A program made the translations under genes and the position numbers. This document shows positions 5,953-13,056 of a stretch of DNA of 15,877 nucleotides, in pieces. The stretch lies in contig CAYHCM010000090.1 of NCBI GenBank assembly GCA_964355045.1, forward strand, positions 1 to 15,877. Reading direction: 5' to 3'. The notes beneath the pieces were generated by a model, which was not told the DNA's origin, searched no databases, and was given only the letters and a program-made list of their open reading frames with translations. Positions within the stretch are counted from its first letter, which is position 1. The number at the start of each line of letters is the position of its first letter. This DNA is from JABWCE01 sp964355045. GTDB lineage: Bacteria; Bacteroidota; Bacteroidia; NS11-12g; UBA9320.

Positions 5953-6459
5953 TTGACACGAATGTGGTTTCTGATTATCTTACCGCTTCGTTTAAGCCGG
6001 AAGGAATCCGTTTTATGGATTCAGTAATTGATTCTTTACCCAATCTTTCTGTTATTAATGAAATGTAATTATGCCGATACGGTATCTGTATTAGTCCAAT
6101 ATAAATTAAAATGAAGCTGACTAAACAGCTACTCTATCGGCATTAACCATTCTAAATTCAAATAAGATTTTTATTTCTTTTGGACTAATTTGAATTAAGA
6201 AGTGGTATATCTTTGTTGGAAAACCGACACGGATACCGAACAAAAAGTAAAAAATTTCATCAAGGATAGTATTGTTTTGAACATATCTCCTCATGTAATT
6301 GAGGAATGTGTAAAACTCCGAAAAGGTAAAAAAATAAAAACTCCGGATGCAATAATTGCAGCAACTGCTTTAGCAAATAAGCTGATTTTGGTATCGCACA
6401 ATACGTTTGATTTCAAAAATATTAAAGGTTTAAAAGTTATTGATCCTCATAATTTATAA
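5937..6459 (+). pseudogene. vapC: VapC-type PIN toxin split by an insertion (module 2)
   Basis: Two halves of one PIN toxin. The left half (5937-6068) starts at an ATG inside vapB2 and encodes 43 residues, MGRYLIDTNVVSDYL to LSVINEM, then a TAA. The right half (about 6205-6459) resumes with LCWKTDTDTEQ and runs through KTPDAIIAATAL and SHNTFDFKNIKG to the C-terminus, HNL. Together they match VapC1 along its length; the break falls at the codons for the catalytic Glu (Glu46 in VapC1), between INEM and LCW. The intervening ~136 bp is a structured repeat. The left half keeps the first Asp and the right half the later two, so neither half should be an active nuclease. The right half has GTG 6202 as a possible start, but expression would be fortuitous. 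Confidence 0.85.
6066..6201 (+). repeat. Structured insertion element, copy A (inside vapC2)
   Basis: About 136 bp with no coding capacity and three perfect stems. P1 is ATGCCGATA (6071-6079) with TATCGGCAT (6135-6143). P2 is ATTAGTCCAA (6090-6099) with TTGGACTAAT (6180-6189). P3 is a local hairpin, AGCTG (6115-6119) with CAGCT (6126-6130). The order P1, P2, P3 hairpin, P1', P2' is interleaved, so a single strand would fold as a pseudoknot. No simple terminal inverted repeat or clear target-site duplication was found. The exact ends are uncertain by a few bases; a start at TAATTA (6066) and an end after TTTGAATTAA (6198) are suggested by comparison with copy B. It has interrupted vapC2, so it is or was mobile. 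Confidence 0.7.
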
Positions 6460-6570
6460 TTAATACTGAGTAATAGTTTCCCAAAAAAAAGGGGCTCTAT
6501 TACAGCTATTCTATCGGTATTATACCATCAATCCAAAATTTATAGAATCTTTTGGGTTAATTTGAAATAA
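6457..6570 (+). repeat. Structured repeat element, copy B (after vapC2)
   Basis: It has the same architecture as copy A and overlaps the vapC2 stop codon. P1 is TAATACTGA (6461-6469) with TCGGTATTA (6514-6522), nine pairs including one G-T. P2 is CCCAAAA (6480-6486) with TTTTGGG (6550-6556). P3 is GGCT (6493-6496) with AGCT (6504-6507). Unpaired or linker parts are conserved with copy A: CAGCTAYTC just before P1', an ACCAT block shortly after P1', and GGRYTAATTTGAA at the right end. Stem bases differ from copy A while pairing is kept. The first strand of P1 also follows vapC1 (5659-5667), without the rest of the element. Confidence 0.65.
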
Positions 6571-6643
6571 TAAATATGATAAGTTCCCAAATTTCAATTG
6601 TCCAATTTCTAATTTCCCTTTTCCCTTTTCCATTCTCAAACCA
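6571..6643. other. Pyrimidine-rich spacer, no gene
   Basis: A gene-free stretch between the repeat and the operon promoter. Its plus strand is C/T-rich from 6600 to 6640 (several TTTCCC runs). No terminator or other element could be assigned. Confidence 0.5.
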
Positions 6644-6675
6644 TTTGCCCACCTTAAATATTAACTTTAGTTTTG
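6644..6675 (+). promoter_or_regulatory. Bacteroidota-type promoter of the Ubl-DUF4132 operon
   Basis: TTTG (6644-6647) and TAGTTTTG (6668-6675), 20 bases apart, match the -33 TTTG and -7 TAnnTTTG boxes read by the Bacteroidota primary sigma factor at standard spacing. Transcription should begin near 6680-6684, about 20 bases before the ATG at 6701. No second promoter was found before the following gene. Confidence 0.7.
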
Positions 6676-6700
6676 AAGCAAAGAATTAAAAACACGCATC

Positions 6701-7090
6701 ATGACATTAACTATAAAAGATGAAACCTTTGCAGGCAAAATTTTAAATGAAATCGAATTGGAATTCAGGACAGAAACAGTAACCGTAAGGGATATTATTA
6801 CCGAACGGGTTTTTAAAGAAGTTTCAAATTATAACAGTAAACTTCCCGAATATTTTAACGGATTGGTGGAGCCTACGGATGCTGAACGGACTTTAAACGG
6901 GTATAAACTAAAACCCAAACAGGTTATTGATGCCGAAAAGCAGGCCTATATTGCTTTGGATGCATTTCAAAAAAACGGTTTTTTTTTACTTATTGACACC
7001 ATTCAATCTGAAAGTTTGGAACAGGAAGTATTGCTAAGAATGGATACTAAAATTAGTTTTATAAAATTAACGCCATTGGTTGGAGGATAA
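6701..7090 (+). CDS. MoaD/ubiquitin-like protein with C-terminal Gly-Gly
   Basis: A 129-residue protein with no signal peptide. Residues 1-45 (TLTIKD, then EIELEF, TVTVRDIITERV and FKEVSNYN) read as the beta-hairpin and first helix of a beta-grasp fold. Residues about 92-129 (FFLLID, SESLEQEV, DTKISFIKLTPLVGG) match the last strands and tail of MoaD/ThiS-type proteins, including the closing hydrophobic-P-hydrophobic-V-G-G like the P-P-V-A-G-G of MoaD. The terminal residues are Gly128-Gly129. Between lies an insertion of about 45 residues (EYFNGLVEPTDAERTLNGYKL, then a Lys/Ala-rich helix), making it longer than the roughly 80-residue MoaD. In known relatives the di-glycine is adenylated by an E1-like enzyme for sulfur transfer or conjugation; no such enzyme is encoded here. 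It starts at an ATG after a strong promoter and shares an operon with a DUF4132 gene. The fold is inferred by eye; the function is unknown. Confidence 0.65.
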   Translation: MTLTIKDETFAGKILNEIELEFRTETVTVRDIITERVFKEVSNYNSKLPEYFNGLVEPTDAERTLNGYKLKPKQVIDAEKQAYIALDAFQKNGFFLLIDTIQSESLEQEVLLRMDTKISFIKLTPLVGG

Positions 7091-7099
7091 TTTTTTATG
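7082..7099 (+). promoter_or_regulatory. GGAGG ribosome-binding site made from the Gly-Gly codons
   Basis: The last two sense codons of the upstream gene, GGA GGA (7082-7087), contain GGAGG ten bases before the DUF4132 ATG (7097). Strong Shine-Dalgarno sites are unusual in Bacteroidota. Here the site would couple translation of the two genes and tie the di-glycine codons to two roles. Confidence 0.55.
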
Positions 7100-9658
7100 G
7101 GCATATTGGATAAATTAAAAAGCATTGTTTCCAACAATGATCAGGAGTTTAAGGAGGCCATCCTCCACATGTTAAAGGAAGTTTCGAAAGAAGAAGATGT
7201 GTATTTGTATAATGTTAATGTTACCAATTTGAAATTCTATCAAAATTCAGTTAGCGGATGGGATTCATCCAAAAAAATTGATTTTCTGATATTTTGTATA
7301 AAAACCACCGCTAAATATTTCAGAAAAAAAAGTTATAAATATGGAAGTCCTGATTATCAGTTTAACCAAATTGCTGAAAAGAGCATGGCTCCTTTGGTTA
7401 AAACCAATATAGAATTTGATAGTGTGAGTCTAAGTAAATTGCTTGATACAATTAAAGAATATACCACGCATGAATATCATCTCTACTCGCATTACCCTGT
7501 AAAATCAATCGTTTTAAATATCGAGAGACAGTTTAAGAACGAGGAAGTTCCGCCTGATATCCTCAATATACTCATCGAATTTAAAGAGTATATTATTAAG
7601 AAAGCAAGCAATGCTTCGTATGACAAGGAAAAATTAAAATTGATTGAACGGATTGATAATTTAGCTTTTAAGAAGGAAGAAAATGCTGTTAAGCCTACCT
7701 ATTTCTTAGGAGATGATGAATTTACAGCCTTTGCCAATAATACTATTAAAAATTGTAAGGAGGCTGATAAACCAATATGGTTTCAACTTATTGCCAAAGC
7801 CCAAAAAGTTTCAGGTGCCAAACCAAGCAAAAAATATATGGATGAAACCAAGGTTTTGATAAATGAATTGGGAACTGATAAATTTAAAAAAACCGTGAAT
7901 GAGTGGTTTGAGTTCGTAATTAATATGAAAGAAAAAACAACTGAATATACCAATACGTATAATAAACAAACCTATACCTACAGCACCATTGAATTTGTAA
8001 GTCCTATAAACAGTGAGGCTATCAAGGGGTTTGTGTGGATGAGTTCGCATTTTTATGATAACCAAACCATTCAAAATTTATCAAAACTTGCTGAACGGAG
8101 TTATAAAAAAATTCCCGGTAAAGGGCCTGCAGCCGGAGCCATCGGTAATGCATGTTTGTTTTCATTGTATAATTCAAAAGGGTTGGATGGCATTGGTCAG
8201 TTATCGCGATTGAAGGTTAGAATAAAACAAAATAATACCCAAACATTAATTCAAAATTATATTGAATCGGCGGCTCAAAAATTAGGAATGAGTACCATTG
8301 AAATTGAAGATTTAGCGGTGGAAGATTTTGGTTTGGTAAACGCTCAAAGAGAATATAAAATAGAAGAGTACATCTGTAAACTCGAAATATCCGGTGTTGG
8401 AAAATCAACCTTAAAATGGTTTAAACCCGATAATACCGAACAGAAATCGGTACCGGTAATTATTAAAGATAAACATGCTGGCAAACTCAAAAAAATAAAA
8501 GACACCCAAAAACAAACAGACCAAACTACCTCAGCCCAACGAGACAGATTGGACCGAATGCTGAGGAGCAACCGAACAATGGCTTTGGATTATTTTATAA
8601 AGCATTACCTGGAACATGGTTTAATGTCGTTTTTAGCCAAAAAAATAATTTGGCAATTTGCTAACGTTTCAGAATCTATCACTGCCATAAATTTTGGGAA
8701 TGCTTGGGTTACCGGCGATAATAAAGAAGTAAATATCCATGATTATTCGTCCGTTTCGCTTTGGCATCCTGTAATGAGCAAAACGGGGGATGTAAAAAAA
8801 TGGCGTGAGTTTTTGTATGAACATAAATTTCAACAGCCCTTAAAACAGGCCTTCCGCGAAATATATATATTAACTGAAGCCGAAATAAATACCCGAACTT
8901 ACAGCAATCGCATGGCTTCTCATGTTTTAAAGCAACATCAATATGTTACCCTTGCCAAAGGGAGAAATTGGAGTGCACGGTTAATTGGAGCTTGGGACGG
9001 CGGCGATCAGGATACTGCAACTTTGCAATTGCCCGAATATAATTTAAGAGCCGAATATTGGGTAAATGCCCTCAATGCCGACGATGCCTTTAATGATACC
9101 GGAATTTGGAATTATGTTACGACAGATCAGATTCGGTTTATAAATACATTGACCAATGAATTGGTTGATTTGGTTGATGTGCCACCGGTTCCGTTCTCAG
9201 AAGTTTTGCGGGATGTTGATTTATTTGTAGGGGTAGCAAGTGTTGGCAACGACCCTACATGGTCAGATTCGGGCGGGCTGCCGGCTTACAGGGATTATTG
9301 GCAATCGTATTCGTTTGGTGATTTATCGGAAGTGGCAAAAAACCGAAAAGAAATTTTAACCGGACTTATTCCACGATTAAAAATTGCAAGTGTGACATCC
9401 ATTGTTGACAAATTTGTGGTTGTAAAAGGAAAATTAAGAACTTATAAAATTCATATTGGCAGCACCAATATTTTGATGGAACCCAACGACCAGTATCTGT
9501 GTATAGTGGCCGACAGAAGTCAAAAAAGTTTTACCGAAAATATATTTTTACCCTTCGAAGGGGATAATGGGATTTCCGTAATTTTATCCAAGGCATTCCT
9601 TTTGGCTGAGGATGATAAAATAACGGATTCGAGTATTACTTCGCAGATAAATAGGTAG
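7097..9658 (+). CDS. DUF4132 (MolR-like) domain protein
   Basis: A large cytoplasmic protein of 853 residues with no signal peptide or membrane segment. The N-terminal 440 residues are mostly helical and probably form HEAT-like repeats; they include the GPAAGAIGNACLFSL and GIGQLSRLKVRIK stretches seen in MolR-type proteins. A lysine-rich linker (about 455-475) leads into the DUF4132 core from about residue 478 (RDRLDRMLRSNR, then FGNAWVTGDN, VSLWHPVM, WREFLYEHKFQQPLKQAFREIYIL). The last 100 residues (KIHIGSTNILMEPNDQYLCIV, FLPFEGDNGISVILSKAFLLAEDDKITD) form the conserved C-terminal domain of this family. No N-terminal WGR domain is visible, unlike some relatives. E. coli MolR and YehI belong to this family and sit with MoxR ATPase and VWA genes, absent here. 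The biochemical role is not established. It starts six bases after the Gly-Gly protein and is probably translationally coupled to it. Confidence 0.85.
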   Translation: MGILDKLKSIVSNNDQEFKEAILHMLKEVSKEEDVYLYNVNVTNLKFYQNSVSGWDSSKKIDFLIFCIKTTAKYFRKKSYKYGSPDYQFNQIAEKSMAPLVKTNIEFDSVSLSKLLDTIKEYTTHEYHLYSHYPVKSIVLNIERQFKNEEVPPDILNILIEFKEYIIKKASNASYDKEKLKLIERIDNLAFKKEENAVKPTYFLGDDEFTAFANNTIKNCKEADKPIWFQLIAKAQKVSGAKPSKKYMDETKVLINELGTDKFKKTVNEWFEFVINMKEKTTEYTNTYNKQTYTYSTIEFVSPINSEAIKGFVWMSSHFYDNQTIQNLSKLAERSYKKIPGKGPAAGAIGNACLFSLYNSKGLDGIGQLSRLKVRIKQNNTQTLIQNYIESAAQKLGMSTIEIEDLAVEDFGLVNAQREYKIEEYICKLEISGVGKSTLKWFKPDNTEQKSVPVIIKDKHAGKLKKIKDTQKQTDQTTSAQRDRLDRMLRSNRTMALDYFIKHYLEHGLMSFLAKKIIWQFANVSESITAINFGNAWVTGDNKEVNIHDYSSVSLWHPVMSKTGDVKKWREFLYEHKFQQPLKQAFREIYILTEAEINTRTYSNRMASHVLKQHQYVTLAKGRNWSARLIGAWDGGDQDTATLQLPEYNLRAEYWVNALNADDAFNDTGIWNYVTTDQIRFINTLTNELVDLVDVPPVPFSEVLRDVDLFVGVASVGNDPTWSDSGGLPAYRDYWQSYSFGDLSEVAKNRKEILTGLIPRLKIASVTSIVDKFVVVKGKLRTYKIHIGSTNILMEPNDQYLCIVADRSQKSFTENIFLPFEGDNGISVILSKAFLLAEDDKITDSSITSQINR

Positions 9659-9673
9659 TGATTTTGAAGGCTT

Positions 9674-9690
9674 TGCAACTATTGCATTTT
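9674..9690 (+). terminator. Weak candidate terminator after the DUF4132 gene
   Basis: TGCAA (9674-9678) and TTGCA (9682-9686) make a 5-bp hairpin with a three-base loop followed by four T. It sits 16 bases after the stop, in the 43-base gap between convergent genes. The stem is short, so this is tentative. Confidence 0.3.
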
Positions 9691-9701
9691 CGCTTTTAAT
9701 C

Positions 9702-10754
9702 TCAAATCTCCCCAACCCCCTCCATCTCAAATACCAAATTCTCCCCATACACTTTTGCAGGGGTTTGGTAGCCCGGTTTAAAGTTTCCGGCTAATATTTT
9801 TTCAGCAATAAGTAAACTTGCAGTTGCCGTGAGACTATAGCCATCAGGGGTTTTAAGGGTTGAGGTTAAAACATCTCCGGCTTGGTTTTTTATTTCAGCC
9901 CACACAAGGGTATAAGCCTTTTGTCTTTCTTCCAAATTAGGGCCGGCAGGTTTTGAATCAATTTTATTTTGGATAATTTTTCTTATAATTTTTTTTCTTA
10001 AAAGCCAATTAAACAAAAATTGGAATTTTAATAATTTATATACTTTAGGAGGAACTCCAATAAATGATTCAATGTTTGGGATGCCTGTTGTAAAATAGGC
10101 GGTGCTTATATCACCCCATGGAATGCTCATCACAAATAATTTTTTTTCTCTAAAATCTACCAAAATGCCGTTTTTACCAAAGGCTATAGGAACCAATTTT
10201 CCATTTTCTCGCCTTATCGAATCTTCGCCCAAACGACCAGCTACGGTTGTGGCTGTGCCATGCGAAACGCCACCTCCAATAGTGGCAAACGCAATTTTCA
10301 AACTGATGGCATCTGGCATTTTGTTTTTAAGTTTAAGTGCCATACAATCCGTTGGCACCACATCAAAACCGGTTCCGGGCATCAGCATTATTCCGGCATA
10401 CTGCGCTTTGTAATCAAAGGTTTTTATTAATTCAAAAACTTTAATATCGCCATTAATATCCAGATAATGTGTTTTGGCTTCAATGCATGCTTCTACCATT
10501 TGCGAAGCGGTATTTATAAAAGGCCCTGCTGCATTTATCAGCACATCGCCTTCTTTTAATAATTCTACCAGGGCTTCATGATTACTGATATCAATGGCTT
10601 TGTAGGGGTATCCGGTTTTTTCAGATTGGGATTTTAATTTCTGTTCATTTCGGCCGGCTAACAAAATTTTAAATTTTTTTGATAAACTTAATTCGGTAAT
10701 TAAATCGCCGGTATAGCCGTAGGAGCCGTAAATTATGATTTGGTATTTTTTCAT
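9702..10754 (-). CDS. Saccharopine-dehydrogenase-like oxidoreductase
   Basis: A 350-residue NAD(P)-binding enzyme of the saccharopine dehydrogenase / trans-acting enoyl reductase-like superfamily. The Rossmann motif G-x-x-G-x-x-G is Gly10, Gly13, Gly16 in YGSYGYTG, followed by LLAGRN and the strand-loop VLINAAGPF typical of the family. MLMPGTGFDVVPTDCMA and GGGVSHGTATT are conserved stretches of this group of proteins, often annotated as epimerases or enoyl reductases. A hydrophobic and basic segment (KLLKFQFLFNWLLRKKIIRKII) may touch the membrane. The ATG at 10754 is preferred to a TTG at 10793, which falls inside a palindrome overlapping the promoter. The substrate is unknown; lysine degradation is unlikely given the single domain and no partner genes. 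Confidence 0.85.
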   Translation of the reverse strand: MKKYQIIIYGSYGYTGDLITELSLSKKFKILLAGRNEQKLKSQSEKTGYPYKAIDISNHEALVELLKEGDVLINAAGPFINTASQMVEACIEAKTHYLDINGDIKVFELIKTFDYKAQYAGIMLMPGTGFDVVPTDCMALKLKNKMPDAISLKIAFATIGGGVSHGTATTVAGRLGEDSIRRENGKLVPIAFGKNGILVDFREKKLFVMSIPWGDISTAYFTTGIPNIESFIGVPPKVYKLLKFQFLFNWLLRKKIIRKIIQNKIDSKPAGPNLEERQKAYTLVWAEIKNQAGDVLTSTLKTPDGYSLTATASLLIAEKILAGNFKPGYQTPAKVYGENLVFEMEGVGEI

Positions 10755-10775
10755 TTTAGTTGCAGATAGAAGTAA

Positions 10776-10798
10776 TGCAGGATAATCCTGCAAATATA
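10776..10798 (-). promoter_or_regulatory. Promoter box overlapping a perfect 17-bp palindrome
   Basis: On the minus strand TATATTTG (10798-10791) fits TAnnTTTG. TGCAGGAT (10776-10783) and ATCCTGCA (10785-10792) form a perfect palindrome around one A, sharing two bases with the box and covering the expected transcription start, about 20 bases upstream of the ATG. It could be a repressor operator or a 5' leader hairpin. A -33 match is poor. Confidence 0.55.
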
Positions 10799-10829
10799 AA
10801 AACAGATAACTTTATTTCAGGCAATAATA

Positions 10830-10985
10830 GCCACAGATTAATTGATTAAGAATTATTTCAGATTAAATCAGATAAAAAATAGTTCCTATTTTTTGTCGAA
10901 AGAATACTTTTTTAAAAAGACAAATTTTAATTTGTCCAATCTGATTTAATCCTTATGAATTATTTTTAATCTTATAATCTGTGGC
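10830..10985. repeat. 156-bp element with nested inverted repeats
   Basis: The outer ends GCCACAGATT (10830-10839) and AATCTGTGGC (10976-10985) are perfect 10-bp inverted repeats. An inner pair, ATTAAATCAGAT (10862-10873) and ATCTGATTTAAT (10939-10950), is a perfect 12-mer. Inside are two hairpins: AAAAAATAG with CTATTTTTT (10874-10894) and GACAAATT with AATTTGTC (10919-10936). It fills most of the space between two minus-strand genes and has no coding capacity. It resembles a miniature inverted-repeat transposon. Confidence 0.65.
10914..10936 (-). terminator. Probable terminator of the T9SS-protein gene
   Basis: On the minus strand GACAAATT-AA-AATTTGTC, a perfect 8-bp stem, is followed by five T. 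It lies about 80 bases past the stop of the FG-GAP gene and within the inverted-repeat element, which may supply the terminator. The stem is AT-rich, so its strength is uncertain. Confidence 0.45.
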
Positions 10986-11016
10986 AAATAGTTAGTTATT
11001 TAGAAGGAAGCGAATC

Positions 11017-12927
11017 CTACTCCACCAACAACTTCTGCCTGCTTACCTTTCCATTAGCCGATTGCAATTGAACTATATAATACCCCGAAGCCAATGACGA
11101 GATATCAATTTTTTCATAATTATAATCCGTTTCAAATTGTTTGGTTATTAATAATTTTCCTGATAAATCATAAATAGTTAGATTTTTTTGACCAATATAA
11201 TTTAACGGAAACCCTACTGTAACTTCACTTTTGGCCGGATTTGGATATAAGGTTATAGTTTCATCAGGTAAACCATTTATATATTCATAAATGGTGTAAA
11301 ATTGATTTACTTCCAGGTTACCTTTTATTATTCTTCGATGTTTTTTGTTTGGGAAAATAACCGCAATGGAATCAATTACTGAATTATTTCCTAACCCAAA
11401 AACCAATGAGAACGGAGCCTGCCCGGCAGCATTGCCCTGCCCGGCATAAATTTCACGGGTTTTTATAAGTGAGCCTGAATACACTACTACTTTAGCTCCA
11501 ATGCAACTTCCATTGGTTCCCCGGGCAGGTTTTAAATTTACCACCACATGGTTTTTACTGTTTCCAATATTATTTTTCAAAAGAATCGGAACCGTTCCTA
11601 CCCCCGGAGCTCCACCCCCAAAAATTAATAAATCTTCATCCCCGTCATTGTCATAATCTATGGGTCTAACTAAACTCATAGTGATGTATTTATTATTATT
11701 TAAAGTAAGATTTAAGGATTTGGTAATATCTGTAAATTTGTGATCGGTGCTTTGTAAAAACATATATAATCTACCATTTCCACCTCCGGCATAAGTGCCA
11801 TCGGCATTGCATAAATCAGTCAAACCATCGTTATCAAAATCAAACCAGTTACCATCGTATGTAGCAATATGTGCCGCCTTTGGTGCAATTCGTGGGGTTA
11901 AATCCATAGCCCACCGCAATTGATAATTACTATCGGCGCCTTGATTTTTTACAATAGTAGAGCGGCCTTCATTGGCATCATTGCCTCCATGCACCAAGGC
12001 AAAATAAAAATCAAAATCACCATCGTTGTCGTAATCACAGGGCATGGCAGCCCAATGGCATAGTTCCTGAGCGTTATCGCCTTTTAAATATTGACTGTTG
12101 TAATTTACTTGTTTAGCCACATTGGTAAAATTTCCATCTTTGGTGTTTTTCCAAAGGCTTCCGCCGGTTCGGCAATAGGAGGCTGTAAAAATATCATCCC
12201 ACCCATCGTTGTTCCAATCGCCGGCACTGCTGCCATACAAGGGTTCGTTGGTAGGTTTATTTAAATTGGTCATTGCTGTTACATTGGTAAACGTTCCGTT
12301 GCCATTTCCTTTCATTAATATATCATCCTGAACTTTATTGTTGGTATAATCCGAAAACCAATTACCAATAAATAAATCAATATTTCCATCCAAATCATAA
12401 TCCAAAAAACTTAAACCCTGTGTATTGGTTAATCCTAAAATATCCAAACCATTTTTAGGTTTTACACTAAATTGACCGATTCCATTATTCAAAAAAACCT
12501 GACAACGATCGCCAACATCAGTATAATTTTCTATCCTGTGAAAATAATGCGCAGTTACCATATCCACGTCGCCATCATTGTCCACATCGGCAAAAGCGGC
12601 ACAGGTAGTTTGCCTTCCCGTATCGGTTTCATTCACATTACTGTTAATTTTTGACCACTCGGTTTTGTCCACAAAAGTTCTGTTTCCGGTTACAGGGTCC
12701 TGTTCATTCATAAACATTTTCATGGGTTTTCGATTATTAAAATAATCAATTCCGGTAATGGTAATCAGGTCAATGTACCCGTCGTTATTGACATCCGCGG
12801 CATAGGCTTTTTGCATTCTTTGGCCGGTTAAACCAGTTTCAGGAGTGATATCGCTAAACCATTTGTCATCCTGCGAAAAACTTATAACGGGAATTAACAC
12901 GAGTAAAAAAACCAATTTTTTCTTCAT
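11017..12927 (-). CDS. Secreted FG-GAP/ASPIC protein with T9SS sorting domain
   Basis: A 636-residue exported protein. A signal peptide occupies residues 1-19 (MKKK, hydrophobic core, ending S-F-S-Q). Seven FG-GAP/VCBS-type calcium-binding motifs of the D-x-[DN]-x-D-G-x-x-D type follow, beginning with ADVNNDGYIDL at about residue 44 and ending with IDYDNDGDEDLL; these should build a beta-propeller. Next comes an ASPIC/UnbV domain (about 460-545: IGAKVVVYSG, REIYAGQGNAAGQ, LVFGLGNNSVIDSI). From about residue 560, LYPNPAKSE to the final RQKLLVE is a type A C-terminal domain recognised by the type IX secretion system. It is expected on the cell surface or in the medium, as adhesin or binding protein. 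The ATG at 12927 before the signal peptide replaces a GTG at 12966 that lies upstream of the promoter box. Confidence 0.92.
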   Translation of the reverse strand: MKKKLVFLLVLIPVISFSQDDKWFSDITPETGLTGQRMQKAYAADVNNDGYIDLITITGIDYFNNRKPMKMFMNEQDPVTGNRTFVDKTEWSKINSNVNETDTGRQTTCAAFADVDNDGDVDMVTAHYFHRIENYTDVGDRCQVFLNNGIGQFSVKPKNGLDILGLTNTQGLSFLDYDLDGNIDLFIGNWFSDYTNNKVQDDILMKGNGNGTFTNVTAMTNLNKPTNEPLYGSSAGDWNNDGWDDIFTASYCRTGGSLWKNTKDGNFTNVAKQVNYNSQYLKGDNAQELCHWAAMPCDYDNDGDFDFYFALVHGGNDANEGRSTIVKNQGADSNYQLRWAMDLTPRIAPKAAHIATYDGNWFDFDNDGLTDLCNADGTYAGGGNGRLYMFLQSTDHKFTDITKSLNLTLNNNKYITMSLVRPIDYDNDGDEDLLIFGGGAPGVGTVPILLKNNIGNSKNHVVVNLKPARGTNGSCIGAKVVVYSGSLIKTREIYAGQGNAAGQAPFSLVFGLGNNSVIDSIAVIFPNKKHRRIIKGNLEVNQFYTIYEYINGLPDETITLYPNPAKSEVTVGFPLNYIGQKNLTIYDLSGKLLITKQFETDYNYEKIDISSLASGYYIVQLQSANGKVSRQKLLVE

Positions 12928-12939
12928 ATCGTAGATGAA

Positions 12940-12947
12940 CAAAAGTA
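12940..12947 (-). promoter_or_regulatory. -7 promoter box of the FG-GAP gene
   Basis: On the minus strand this is TACTTTTG, fitting TAnnTTTG, 12 bases before the ATG. A TTTG (12966-12969 on the minus strand) lies 18 bases upstream, slightly short for a -33 box. Divergent from the promoter at 13009-13039. Confidence 0.45.
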
Positions 12948-13008
12948 ACAAAATCAATTGAAACACAAAATTTCATTCTATACTGTTAAATTAAATCAAA
13001 ATACAGGA

Positions 13009-13039
13009 TTGTATGGTATATATTTTTTATATAGGTTTG
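13009..13039 (+). promoter_or_regulatory. Bacteroidota-type promoter of the DinB operon
   Basis: TTG (13009-13011) and TAGGTTTG (13032-13039), exactly 20 bases apart, match the -33 and -7 boxes. The -7 box ends 17 bases before the ATG at 13057. It should drive the DinB, NRDE and ATP-grasp genes together, since their frames overlap. Confidence 0.65.
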
Positions 13040-13056
13040 CAACAATTACATAAATA

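Noticed and set aside
6066..6201. HDV-like ribozyme interpretation of the repeat
   Set aside because: The stem order is similar, but P1' does not directly follow P3, the P2-P3 spacer is long and the typical catalytic loop is absent.
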